A stretch of 64,000 nt of DNA from WLMZ01 sp038227995 (lineage in GTDB: Bacteria > Actinomycetota > Acidimicrobiia > Acidimicrobiales > Ilumatobacteraceae). Shown here in pieces: positions 42,307-50,666 of this stretch. The stretch is from the NCBI GenBank assembly GCA_038227995.1, contig JBBRPP010000002.1:1-64000 (forward strand), given 5' to 3'. The notes under the pieces are model-generated. The model did not search any database. It was not told where the DNA came from and worked only from the letters and a program-made list of their open reading frames with translations. Each line of letters starts with the position of its first letter. Position 1 is the stretch's first letter. The position numbers were made by a program, and so were the translations under genes.

Positions 42307-44343
42307 ATGCGCAAAACAGGCCCGAGTGGGCGGCACCGTCGCCGGCCGAGTCTGCTGGTCCGATTCGGCCTGCTCAGCTTCGTGATGCTCCTGGCCGTGG
42401 GTGTCGTGTTGGGTCGGCGGTTGCAGAAGTCAGCCCACGACCGCACCCTCGGCGATGCGGTGCACAGCGCGCAGATCATCGCCGCGGTCGGCATCGAACC
42501 GCTTCTGCAGCCGGCTGACCTGCAACGCAACTTCGAGCCATTGGCCGCGAATCGCCGAACCATCCTCGACGACGCGCTCAAGTCCAGTGTTTCCAACAAC
42601 GGCGTCGTCCGGTTGAAGGTCTGGAACCTGCAGCACTGGATCGTGTACAGCGACAACCCCAAGCTGGTCGGCCGCTGGTTCGCGAGCGAACCGAACCTCG
42701 AGGCGGCATTTGCAGGGCGCACCGTCTCGGACATCACGGATCTGTCGTCAGCCGAAGAACTCGAAGAGCGCGACTTCGGCACGCTGCTCTCGGTCTACGT
42801 CCCGCTTCGTGTCGACGCCGCGGGTGCGTTCACCAACGATCCGACTGCCCGCGTCGTCGGGGCATTCGAGATCTACCTGCCCTACAAACCGATCGCCGCC
42901 GCAATCACCCACGACACGCGCGAGCTGTACCTCGAACTCGCGGTCGGCCTCCTCATCCTGTACCTCGTGCTGTTCCGCCTCGTCGCCGGCGCCTCGCGGC
43001 GGCTGCGCAAGCAGGCGACCGAGAACGCGTTCCAGGCAACGCACGATGCCCTCACCGGTCTGCCCAATCGACGAATGTTGAACACCGTCGTCGCCGACCT
43101 GCTGGCGAACCAGGGTGAGACCGGCTTCGTCGCGATCGCGCTGCTCGACCTCGACCGCTTCAAGGAGATCAACGACACGCTCGGCCACACGCGCGGCGAC
43201 GAGGTGCTGTGCACGGTCGCTGCGCGCCTGTCGACCCACCTCGAAGCGGCGTGCGTGGCCCGCCTCGGTGGTGACGAGTTCGTCGTCGTCGTGACGAATG
43301 TCGCCGACGGTCATGACGCGCTGGTGCTGTGTGACCGGATCGAGCGTCTGCTGGAAGAGCAGATCGAGGTCGGTGGCGTGCAGATCTGCGTTCGTTCGAG
43401 CATCGGGCTGGCCATCGCTCCGGAACACGGGACCGACCCCGACACCCTCTTGCAACACGCCGACGTCGCCATGTACGTCGCCAAGCGCACCGGCTCGACG
43501 CGCCGGATGTACTCGGCCGACTTCGACGACTACAGCCCCGAACGTCTCGGTCTCGCGGCCGAACTCCGCGGGGCAATGGCGGCCGGGCAGATCACGCTGC
43601 TGTACCAGCCCAAGCTCGAGATCGGGACCTGCCGCATCCTCGGCGTCGAGGCCCTCGTGCGGTGGCAGCACCCACAACGGGGCACGATCATGCCCGCGGA
43701 CTTCCTGCCGGTGATCGAGAACACCGAGCTCATCGGACCGCTGACGTGGTGCGTGCTCGATCTCGCCCTCGCCCAGTGTGCGGCGTGGCGACGGCAGGGT
43801 GTGGATCTCGTGATCGCGGTGAACCTGTCGGCTCGCACCGTCAGTGATCCGAGTCTGATCGACAACATCCGCGTTGCGCTGGCCCGGCATGATCTGCCCG
43901 GTCGAGCCCTGGAGATCGAACTCACCGAAAGCGCTGTGCTCGGAGATCACGTCCATGCCCAGGTCGCGCTCAACATGATCCGCGAGCTCGGCGTGACGCT
44001 GGCCGTCGACGACTTCGGCACCGGCTACGCGTCGATCAGCTACCTGACGACCCTGCCGGTCGACGTGCTCAAGATCGACCGATCGTTCGTCGCCAATCTG
44101 TTCACAGACCGCAAGGCCGCAGCGGTCGTGCAGTTCACCGTCGACCTCGCCGGTCGGCTCGGTTTGGAGGTCGTCGCCGAAGGAGTCGAGGACGAACGCA
44201 CCCTCGCCGAACTCGCTCGCCTCGGCTGCGACCACGCCCAGGGCTTCCTGATCGCCAAGCCGATGCACGCCGAGCAACTCGTCGGGTGGATGACTCGTTG
44301 GTACGCCGCAACCGACCAACAGGTCGAGGTGATGTCCGGATGA
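42307..44343 (+). CDS. Membrane GGDEF-EAL protein (c-di-GMP turnover)
   Basis: A 678-residue protein. TM1 is near 17-37, an extracytoplasmic sensor region about 40-205, TM2 near 208-228, then cytosolic GGDEF and EAL domains. The cyclase site is intact (RLGGDEFVVV near residue 320). The EAL site has GVEALVRWQHPQRG, VNLSART, ELTES and the DDFGTGYASISYL loop-6 motif, so phosphodiesterase activity is plausible. The two activities may be balanced by the sensor. Its stop overlaps the ATG of a lipoprotein gene (ATGA), suggesting the lipoprotein presents a signal to the sensor. Confidence 0.92.
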   Translation: MRKTGPSGRHRRRPSLLVRFGLLSFVMLLAVGVVLGRRLQKSAHDRTLGDAVHSAQIIAAVGIEPLLQPADLQRNFEPLAANRRTILDDALKSSVSNNGVVRLKVWNLQHWIVYSDNPKLVGRWFASEPNLEAAFAGRTVSDITDLSSAEELEERDFGTLLSVYVPLRVDAAGAFTNDPTARVVGAFEIYLPYKPIAAAITHDTRELYLELAVGLLILYLVLFRLVAGASRRLRKQATENAFQATHDALTGLPNRRMLNTVVADLLANQGETGFVAIALLDLDRFKEINDTLGHTRGDEVLCTVAARLSTHLEAACVARLGGDEFVVVVTNVADGHDALVLCDRIERLLEEQIEVGGVQICVRSSIGLAIAPEHGTDPDTLLQHADVAMYVAKRTGSTRRMYSADFDDYSPERLGLAAELRGAMAAGQITLLYQPKLEIGTCRILGVEALVRWQHPQRGTIMPADFLPVIENTELIGPLTWCVLDLALAQCAAWRRQGVDLVIAVNLSARTVSDPSLIDNIRVALARHDLPGRALEIELTESAVLGDHVHAQVALNMIRELGVTLAVDDFGTGYASISYLTTLPVDVLKIDRSFVANLFTDRKAAAVVQFTVDLAGRLGLEVVAEGVEDERTLAELARLGCDHAQGFLIAKPMHAEQLVGWMTRWYAATDQQVEVMSG

Positions 44344-45362
44344 AGCGACCGATGATCAGAACCCGCAAGGCCGCGCTGTCGATCGCAACGCTTGCGGTCG
44401 CGATGACGGCGGCGTCGTGTGGAACCAGCCCGTCGGCGAGCACGTTGGCCGTTCCGGAAGTGTTCAACCTCAACGTCGACCCCGCGGCCGGCATCGCGCA
44501 GGTCGACCCGACGCGCAGCAACCTGCTGCCCGCGGACAAGTTGCGCGGGGTGCTCGAGAAGGCCCTCACGTGGCACGGAATCACGCTGGTGGAGGTCATG
44601 CGTGCAGCCCGCCGCGACGACGCGTCGGCGCAGGTCTGGATCGCCGAATTGGTCAAGAACACAGCCGATCTCACAGCCGACATCGGGCTCGTCTACGGAC
44701 CTGATGCGGCCCGGGCCTTCAACCAGCAATGGGCCCAGCACACCCAGTTCCTCGTCGACTACGCCGTCGCTGTCGGCCACCACGACACCCATGCCGCCGC
44801 CAAAGCCAAGGCCGATCTGCAGGACTACGCCACGGATTCAGGCAGCTTCTTCGAGACCGCAACCGATGGTGGTCTGCCGGCGTCACTCGTGCAGCAGTTG
44901 CTCTCGACCCACATCCAACACATGTACTCGATGCTCGACGCCGATCAGGCCGGCGACCTCGACGGCTCGGTCGGGTTCGCAACGACCGACGGGGCATACC
45001 TGGCCACGATCGCCAACGGGCTGAGCACCGCAATCGCAGCCCAGAGGCCGACCGTCTTCACCGGCTCGACATCGACGCCGACCTCGGAGTTCTGCACCAT
45101 CGTGACCACCAAGACGGCCGGATACCTCGAGGGCCTGCTGATGACCGGCAACGCCGGCGACCCCGCCGTCCGCACTGCCGACAGCGCGCTCGCGCTCGCG
45201 ACGAGCACCCAGTCCAGCACAGTGGTCGGGTTCGCAACGCTGCCGCCCGGCGGCCCCGCACTGCTGGCACAGACGACCCGGACGGGCCTCGACCACGCCA
45301 TCGCCTACGCGTTGGCGAACACGCCACCGAAGAACGCCGCCGCCGTCACGACGACACCGTAG
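44340..45362 (+). CDS. Lipoprotein coupled to the GGDEF-EAL gene
   Basis: A 340-residue exported lipoprotein with a basic start, hydrophobic core and lipobox TAASC. The mature protein has two helical repeats (about 65-165 and 180-300), each with conserved His/Gln/Trp residues such as FNQQWAQHTQFLVDYAVAVG. No known family is recognised. The 4-nt overlap with the GGDEF-EAL gene suggests co-function as an input. It is convergent with the histidine kinase gene, overlapping its 3' end by 17 nt. Confidence 0.8.
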   Translation: MKRPMIRTRKAALSIATLAVAMTAASCGTSPSASTLAVPEVFNLNVDPAAGIAQVDPTRSNLLPADKLRGVLEKALTWHGITLVEVMRAARRDDASAQVWIAELVKNTADLTADIGLVYGPDAARAFNQQWAQHTQFLVDYAVAVGHHDTHAAAKAKADLQDYATDSGSFFETATDGGLPASLVQQLLSTHIQHMYSMLDADQAGDLDGSVGFATTDGAYLATIANGLSTAIAAQRPTVFTGSTSTPTSEFCTIVTTKTAGYLEGLLMTGNAGDPAVRTADSALALATSTQSSTVVGFATLPPGGPALLAQTTRTGLDHAIAYALANTPPKNAAAVTTTP

Positions 45363-46686
45363 GCAACTGGAAGCCGACGACGGCCCCACCTTCGGGGTGA
45401 TTGGTCGCGAAGGTCGAGCCGCCGTGTGCCGCAGCGACCTCCGTGACAATCGACAGTCCCAGCCCCGAGCCGGGCTGCGAGCGAGCCGCGACCGAGCGGA
45501 AGAAGCGGTCGAAGACATGTGGCAGGTCGTCGGCTGCGATGCCCGGACCATGATCACGGACCGCGATCCGGCCGTGGTGGGCGGACACCAGGATCGGCTG
45601 ATCCGAGCGATCGAACTTGGCGGCGTTGTCGAGCAGGTTCGTGATCGCCCGTTCGAGCAGTGACCGTTGAGCGACGACCACCGTGCCGTCGGCGTCGACG
45701 CGCACGACGTGGCCGCTGCGGCGGCTGACGCGCTCGGCTGCGGCTTCGACGGCATCAGCGAGCGGCACACGAACCGAGGGCTCGTCCGACGTCCGGCCGG
45801 ACCCGACCGCAACGACTTCTTCGACGAGCGACGACAGCTCGGCCACCTCGGTGTCGAGGTCGTCGAGGACCTTGGTCCGCATCTCCTGCGGAAGATCCTG
45901 GTGGCGACGCAGGACGTCGACGTTGGTGCGCAGGCTGGTGAGTGGTGTACGCAGCTCGTGGCCCGCGTCCTGCACCAGCCGCTGCTGGTCTTCCCGCGAG
46001 CGCGACAGCGCCCCGAGCATCGACGAGAAGGCCGCGCCCAACCGACCGACTTCGTCGCGCCCGTTCGCGAAGACGGGGATGTCGAGCCGCCCCGAAACGG
46101 ACACCTCCGCTGCTGCGTCGGTGAGCTGGCGCAGGGAACGGGTCAGACCACGAGCGAAGAGCCACCCCGCGATCGCTGCGAACGCGACGGCGATGCCCCC
46201 GACGAGCAGGATCCGCGTCCGCAGATCGCTGAGCACTCGCCGCATCTCCGACAGGTCGCGACCGATCTGGATCGCCCCGAGCGGGCTGGCGCGGGTGATC
46301 AGCCGATAGTCGTGGCCGTCCGACGCGGTGACCGTGCGCAGGTTGGAACCCTGTTCTGCCGCGGCGATCGCGCGTTCGGCGGCGTTGGGCGTGACCACCA
46401 CGCCACGGGTGCCGCCGATGCGCTCTCCCGTCGGGTCGATCACCTGATAGACCGCCTGCTCCGCGCCGCGGCGCGTACTGTCGCCGAACGACTGGGATCC
46501 CGGCGGTGCGAATGGCCCGCCCGGGTTGAACCCGTCGCGGTCGATGACACGCGCCGAGTTCAGCGTGTGATCGATCTCGGACAGCATGCGCGTGCTCGTC
46601 GCGCTGTAGCTGAACCAGCCGACACCGACCGCGGCGAGCGCGGCGAGCGAGGCCAGGACCAGCGCGAGCTTGGCGCGCAGGCTCAT
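45346..46686 (-). CDS. Sensor histidine kinase, MprB-like
   Basis: A 446-residue membrane kinase. TM1 is at about 7-27, an extracytoplasmic sensor loop to about 155, TM2 near 160-180, then HAMP (ARGLTRSLRQLTDAAAEV), HisKA with QDAGHELRTPLTSLRTNV (His phosphorylation site) and HATPase_c with NLLDNAAKFD, DHGPGIAADD and GSGLGLSIV. The layout matches the MprB/CseC-like group that senses envelope stress in actinobacteria. The start overlaps the response regulator stop (ATGA). Confidence 0.93.
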   Translation of the reverse strand: MSLRAKLALVLASLAALAAVGVGWFSYSATSTRMLSEIDHTLNSARVIDRDGFNPGGPFAPPGSQSFGDSTRRGAEQAVYQVIDPTGERIGGTRGVVVTPNAAERAIAAAEQGSNLRTVTASDGHDYRLITRASPLGAIQIGRDLSEMRRVLSDLRTRILLVGGIAVAFAAIAGWLFARGLTRSLRQLTDAAAEVSVSGRLDIPVFANGRDEVGRLGAAFSSMLGALSRSREDQQRLVQDAGHELRTPLTSLRTNVDVLRRHQDLPQEMRTKVLDDLDTEVAELSSLVEEVVAVGSGRTSDEPSVRVPLADAVEAAAERVSRRSGHVVRVDADGTVVVAQRSLLERAITNLLDNAAKFDRSDQPILVSAHHGRIAVRDHGPGIAADDLPHVFDRFFRSVAARSQPGSGLGLSIVTEVAAAHGGSTFATNHPEGGAVVGFQLPTVSS

Positions 46687-47381
46687 CGGGCCCGCACTGT
46701 GTAGCCCACCCCGCGGACGGTGTGGATCAACGGCGGGCGACCGTCGGTGTCGATCTTGCGCCGCAGGTATCCGATGTAGACCGCGAGGTTCTTCGAGTCG
46801 GGTCCGAAGTCGTAACCCCAGATGCGTTCGTAAATGGTGGTCTGATCCAGCACGATGCCCGCGTTGCGGACGAGCAGCTCGAGCAGATCGAACTCGGTCT
46901 TGGACAGATCGATCTCGTTGTCGCCCACCCACACTCGCCGCGCGGCCGAGTCGACGCGCATGTCACCGACGGTCAGTGTCGATGGCGACGAATCCACATC
47001 GGGTTGGGCGCGGCGCAGCAGCGCACGCAACCGAGCGAGCAGCTCATCGAGCGCGAACGGTTTGGGGAGGTAGTCGTCGGCCCCCGCATCGAGCCCGGCG
47101 ACCCGATCAGATGTGTCGGTGCGAGCGGTGAGCAGCAGGATCGGGACCCGGTTGCGTTCGCTGCGCAGCACGCGGCAAGCGGTCAGGCCGTCGACAACCG
47201 GCATCATCACGTCGAGCACCACGAGATCGGCCGGCTCGGCGTGCAGCGCCTCCAGCGCCTGGGCGCCGTCGGATACTGCGGTGACGTTGTAGCCCTCGAG
47301 CGTCAGCGCCCGCGCCAAGGATTCACGCACGGCGCGCTCGTCCTCGGCAACCACGATTCGAATTGCTCCGCTCACCTTCAT
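46683..47381 (-). CDS. OmpR-family response regulator, MprA-like
   Basis: A 232-residue regulator. The receiver domain has VVAEDERAVRE (acidic pocket), Asp57 in VVLDVMMP (phosphorylation site), LTAR and KPF (Thr/Lys switch residues). The C-terminal winged helix has SKTEFDLLELLVRNAG, then TIYERIWGYDFGPDSKNLAVYIGYLRRKI. It pairs with the overlapping kinase gene. An 11-bp-period direct repeat lies 18 nt upstream of its ATG, matching the site at the Gly-rich gene. Autoregulation plus control of that gene is the natural reading. Confidence 0.94.
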   Translation of the reverse strand: MKVSGAIRIVVAEDERAVRESLARALTLEGYNVTAVSDGAQALEALHAEPADLVVLDVMMPVVDGLTACRVLRSERNRVPILLLTARTDTSDRVAGLDAGADDYLPKPFALDELLARLRALLRRAQPDVDSSPSTLTVGDMRVDSAARRVWVGDNEIDLSKTEFDLLELLVRNAGIVLDQTTIYERIWGYDFGPDSKNLAVYIGYLRRKIDTDGRPPLIHTVRGVGYTVRAR

Positions 47382-47398
47382 AGATCTAGTTGTCCAGC

Positions 47399-47415
47399 GT
47401 AAGAGGTGGGTGAGA
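47399..47415 (-). promoter_or_regulatory. OmpR-type direct repeat upstream of the response regulator gene
   Basis: GTAAGA-ggtgg-GTGAGA (plus-strand reading) repeats with an 11-bp period, 18-34 nt upstream of the ATG at 47381. It shares a 12-bp core (GGTGAGAGTCGG) with the site near 42180. The pheA stop is at 47445, so the site can only serve the regulator gene. Confidence 0.6.
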
Positions 47416-47444
47416 GTCGGCGCACCACCGCCCGACGAGCGCCG

Positions 47445-48380
47445 TCAGCGGCGAATGTCGCCGCGCAGCGATTCGACCCAATCGTCGGCCTCGCGCCAGC
47501 GGGCATCGGCATGCTCACGGGTCGTGTGGGCGTGCTCGCCGGCGGCCGGGTACGAGCCGAGGAACTTCACCGATCCCTGCTTCGCGTGCAGCGAACGCAT
47601 TGCGTCGGCGAGCAGCTCGTCGTCGACGTGGCCATCGGCGTAGAGGACGAAGCAGTAGTCGCCCAACCCGCCGCGCTTGGTGGGACGGCTGAGCAGATTG
47701 CTGAGGTTGATCCGTCGCGCCGCGAACTCCTGCAGGATGCTGATCAGGCTGCCCGGCTCGTCGGCGCGCTGGTAGACGACGAGTGCGGTCCGGTCGTGGC
47801 CTGTCGGCGCGGCGATGCCGTCGGTGCCGACCAGGACGAAGCGGGTCTGGTTGCCATCGTTGTCGGCGATGCCTTCGGCCAGGATGTCGAGGCCGTACAG
47901 CTCGCCGGCGTTGCGGGGTGCGATCGCGGCGACACCCGGCATCGAGTTCTCGCCGATCAGCCGCGCCGCCTCAGCCGTGCTGTTCGCCGCGTGCAGCTCG
48001 GCATCGGGCAGCATCCGCCGCAGGAACTGGTGGCACTGCGCGGTCGCCACCGGGATCGAGAGCACGACCTTGATGTCGGCCAGCGTGGTGCCCGGGGGTG
48101 CCAAGAGACAGTGGACGATGTCGAGCACGACCTCGCGCTGGATCAGCAGATCGTGGTCGAAGACGAGCGCGTCCTGGGTGAAGTTGACGGTGCCCTCGAT
48201 GGAGTTCTCGATCGGCACGAAGCCGAGATCGATCTCGCCGGACTCGACCGCGTCGAGCACGTCGGGAACGGTGCGAAACGGAATCAGCTCGGCCGTCGCC
48301 AGGTCGGCCTGCGAGAGCAGTGCCTGTTCGGTGTACGTGCCGGCCGGGCCGAGGTAGCCCACGCGTCGCTTGTCGCTCAT
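47445..48380 (-). CDS. pheA: Prephenate dehydratase
   Basis: A 311-residue cytosolic enzyme that turns prephenate into phenylpyruvate for phenylalanine synthesis. The catalytic half (5-190) has GYLGPAGTYTEQAL, VPIENSIEGTVN and the dehydratase segment GNQTRFVLVG. The C-terminal ACT domain (about 200-285) has ALVVYQRADEPGSLISILQEFAARRINLSNLLSRPTK, the Phe-binding feedback site. The ATG at 48378-48380 has a TAGCCT box 7 nt upstream. No chorismate mutase domain is present, so it is the monofunctional type common in actinobacteria. Confidence 0.95.
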   Translation of the reverse strand: MSDKRRVGYLGPAGTYTEQALLSQADLATAELIPFRTVPDVLDAVESGEIDLGFVPIENSIEGTVNFTQDALVFDHDLLIQREVVLDIVHCLLAPPGTTLADIKVVLSIPVATAQCHQFLRRMLPDAELHAANSTAEAARLIGENSMPGVAAIAPRNAGELYGLDILAEGIADNDGNQTRFVLVGTDGIAAPTGHDRTALVVYQRADEPGSLISILQEFAARRINLSNLLSRPTKRGGLGDYCFVLYADGHVDDELLADAMRSLHAKQGSVKFLGSYPAAGEHAHTTREHADARWREADDWVESLRGDIRR

Positions 48381-48439
48381 CCGCCACAGGCTACGGCACC
48401 GTCTCCGGTCGGCGGCCGCCATTCCCCACTGGCGCATGG

Positions 48440-48554
48440 ACCGCGCCGGGTTTGCCTGCATCACGCAGGCGTATCCGGCGCGGTCGACGAGTTCGGCGGT
48501 ATTCCAGGAGAAGCGCGCCGGGTTTGCCGGGCTGAGGAAGGCGAACCCGGCGCG
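48440..48554. repeat. Two REP-like hairpins in the pheA-larB gap
   Basis: Within the 233-nt gap are two GC-rich hairpins sharing the arm GCGCCGGGTTTGCC. The first (48440-48484) pairs ACCGCGCCGG with CCGGCGCGGT and, inside, GCCTGC with GCAGGC. The second (48514-48554) pairs CGCGCCGGGTTTGCC with GGCGAACCCGGCGCG with a single mismatch. Both lie between divergent genes, so they are unlikely to be simple terminators. Repeated palindromic elements are the more likely reading. Confidence 0.7.
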
Positions 48555-48613
48555 GTGCCCGGGCGGGTGAGGGTTCCGGTCGACACGCCCGGTTTCGGTG
48601 TCGACGTGGCAGC

Positions 48614-49363
48614 ATGCTTGGCGTGAACGAGGCCGACATCCGTCAGTTGCTCGATGGCGTGCGCACCGGTGCGTTGAGCCCCGACGACGCCGTCGCGACG
48701 CTGCGTCGATTGCCGTTCAGCGACGTCGGCGATGCCCTGGTCGACCATCATCGGTCGTTGCGCCAGAACATGCCGGAAGCGATCTACGGGCCGGGCAAGA
48801 CTCCCGGTCAGGTGACACGGATCGTCGCTGAACTCCTCCAGCACAGCACCGACCCCGTGCTGTTGACCCGCGCCAGCGACGAGCAGATCGCGGTCGTGAC
48901 CGCCGCGCATGCCGGGGCGACGCGATTGGGCACGTCGCTGCTGTGGCGGCAGCCGATGTCGTGGCGCACCGACAACGTCGTGGTGGTCTCGGCAGGCACC
49001 GCGGATCAACCCGTCGTCGACGAATGCATGATCACGCTGGCGGCTCATGGCTTCACGCCGAGGCAGCTGACCGACGCGGGCGTCGCCGGCCTGCACCGGC
49101 TGCTCGCGCACCTCGACACCATCACTTCTGCCGACGCGATCATCGTCGTGGCGGGGATGGAAGGTGCACTGGCGAGCGTGATCGGTGGCCTCACCGGCGC
49201 GCCCGTTGTCGCGGTGCCGACCAGTGTCGGCTACGGCTCTGGGCTGGAGGGTGTGACCGCACTGTTGGCGATGCACGCATCGTGTGCCAGCGGGGTCACG
49301 GTCGTCGGCATCGACAACGGTTTCGGTGCCGCGTGCGCGATCGCCAGGATGAGCAAGTCGTGA
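48614..49363 (+). CDS. larB: Nickel pincer cofactor biosynthesis protein LarB
   Basis: A 249-residue LarB/AIR-carboxylase-like enzyme that carboxylates and hydrolyses NaAD at the first step of nickel-pincer nucleotide (NPN) synthesis. The C-terminal PurE-like fold is seen: VVVVSAGTADQPVVDECMIT, VVAGMEGALASVIGGLTGAPVVAVPTSVGYG, and GVTVVGIDNGFGAA. The start may be ATG 48614 or GTG 48623 (MLGV...). LarC follows with a GTGA overlap. No larE or racemase gene is in this window. Confidence 0.9.
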   Translation: MLGVNEADIRQLLDGVRTGALSPDDAVATLRRLPFSDVGDALVDHHRSLRQNMPEAIYGPGKTPGQVTRIVAELLQHSTDPVLLTRASDEQIAVVTAAHAGATRLGTSLLWRQPMSWRTDNVVVVSAGTADQPVVDECMITLAAHGFTPRQLTDAGVAGLHRLLAHLDTITSADAIIVVAGMEGALASVIGGLTGAPVVAVPTSVGYGSGLEGVTALLAMHASCASGVTVVGIDNGFGAACAIARMSKS

Positions 49364-50628
49364 AGACCGCCTGGTTCCACTGCTTCGCCGGAACCGCGGG
49401 TGACATGACCCTCGGCGCACTGATCGATGCGGGCGCCGATCCCGCCGCAGTGGCCGAGATCATCGGCCGTGTCGATCTCGATGGCTACGCGCTCACCTTC
49501 GAACCGGTGCTGCGCTGTGGCGTGGCGGCGACCCACGCGGTCGTGGTCGTCGACGACCATTCCCACGACGACCATTCCCACGACGACCACGCCCATTCGC
49601 ACCATGACCACTCGCACGACGATCACGAACACCACGATCATGCAGACGAGCACGGCCACCGCCCGTACCGCGTCATCCGCGAACTCCTGCTCGCCGCCGA
49701 CCTACCGGCCCGTGTCCGTCAGCGATCGCTGGCGACGTTCGACGCGCTGGCAGATGTCGAGGGCGCGATGCATCGCATGTCACCACTCGATGTCGAGTTC
49801 CACGAGGTCGGTTCCGTCGATGCGATCGTCGACATCGTCGGCTCGTGCGCCGCGCTGGAGGTGCTCGGCATCGATCGCATCGTCTGCAGTCCGATCGCCG
49901 TCAGCCGCGGCACGGTGCACGCCGCCCACGGCGAACTGCCGACTCCTGCACCCGCGGTCGCCGGCCTGCTCGCGCTGCGCAACGCGCCGGCATTCGGCAT
50001 CGACACCCGCAAGGAGATCGCCACCCCGACGGGCGTCGCGCTCATGACCGCACTCGCTGATGATTTCGCCCCGCTGCCACCGATGACCGTGCAATCCGTT
50101 GGCTACGGCGCCGGTACGGCCGACATCCCTGGCCGACCGAACGTGGTCCAGGTCATCGTCGGTGAAAGCGACGCACCGTCGGCGATGAAGGCCGCGGGCC
50201 AACCGGTTCGACTGCTCGAGGCGAACGTCGACGACACGACCGGCGAGGTGATCGCCCACACGATCGTCGCGCTGCTCGATGCCGGTGCTCACGACGCCTG
50301 GGCGACGCCGATCGTGATGAAGAAGGGCCGTCCCGCGCACACGGTTCACGCGCTCTGCGAGCCGGCGCTCAGCGCGACGATCGCCGCCGTGTTGATCGCC
50401 GAGACGGGGTCACTCGGTGTACGTGGCTCCACGATCGAACGCTGGCCGCAGCAGCGAACGGAGTCGACGGTCGAGATCGAGGGCCACACGATCCGCGTCA
50501 AGCTGGCCGCCGGCAGGGTCAAGGTCGAGCACGACGACGCGGCAGCCGCCGCACGTGCACTCGGCTGGCCGCTGCGTGCCGTGATGTCCGCAGCCGAAGC
50601 CCTCGGCTGGGCCGCGCGAACCGACTGA
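49360..50628 (+). CDS. larC: Nickel insertion protein LarC, single frame
   Basis: A 422-residue CTP-dependent cyclometallase that inserts nickel into the pincer nucleotide. The start has HCFAGTAGDMTLGALIDAGAD (nucleotide binding). A His/Asp-rich stretch, about residues 66-102, holds repeated HDDHSH-type units and probably binds nickel. The C-terminal half has EANVDDTTGEVIAHT and DAWATPIVMKKGRP. In some lactobacilli larC needs a programmed frameshift to join two parts; here it is one frame. The GTG start overlaps the larB stop. Confidence 0.92.
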   Translation: MKTAWFHCFAGTAGDMTLGALIDAGADPAAVAEIIGRVDLDGYALTFEPVLRCGVAATHAVVVVDDHSHDDHSHDDHAHSHHDHSHDDHEHHDHADEHGHRPYRVIRELLLAADLPARVRQRSLATFDALADVEGAMHRMSPLDVEFHEVGSVDAIVDIVGSCAALEVLGIDRIVCSPIAVSRGTVHAAHGELPTPAPAVAGLLALRNAPAFGIDTRKEIATPTGVALMTALADDFAPLPPMTVQSVGYGAGTADIPGRPNVVQVIVGESDAPSAMKAAGQPVRLLEANVDDTTGEVIAHTIVALLDAGAHDAWATPIVMKKGRPAHTVHALCEPALSATIAAVLIAETGSLGVRGSTIERWPQQRTESTVEIEGHTIRVKLAAGRVKVEHDDAAAAARALGWPLRAVMSAAEALGWAARTD

Positions 50629-50666
50629 CAGGCGCTGACGGGTTCGAAGGCGGTCAAACGGGGGTT

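Noticed and set aside
49556..49662. CRISPR- or repeat-like direct repeats of CACGACGACCAT type
   Set aside because: They encode the His/Asp-rich metal-binding stretch of LarC, in frame, with no spacers.
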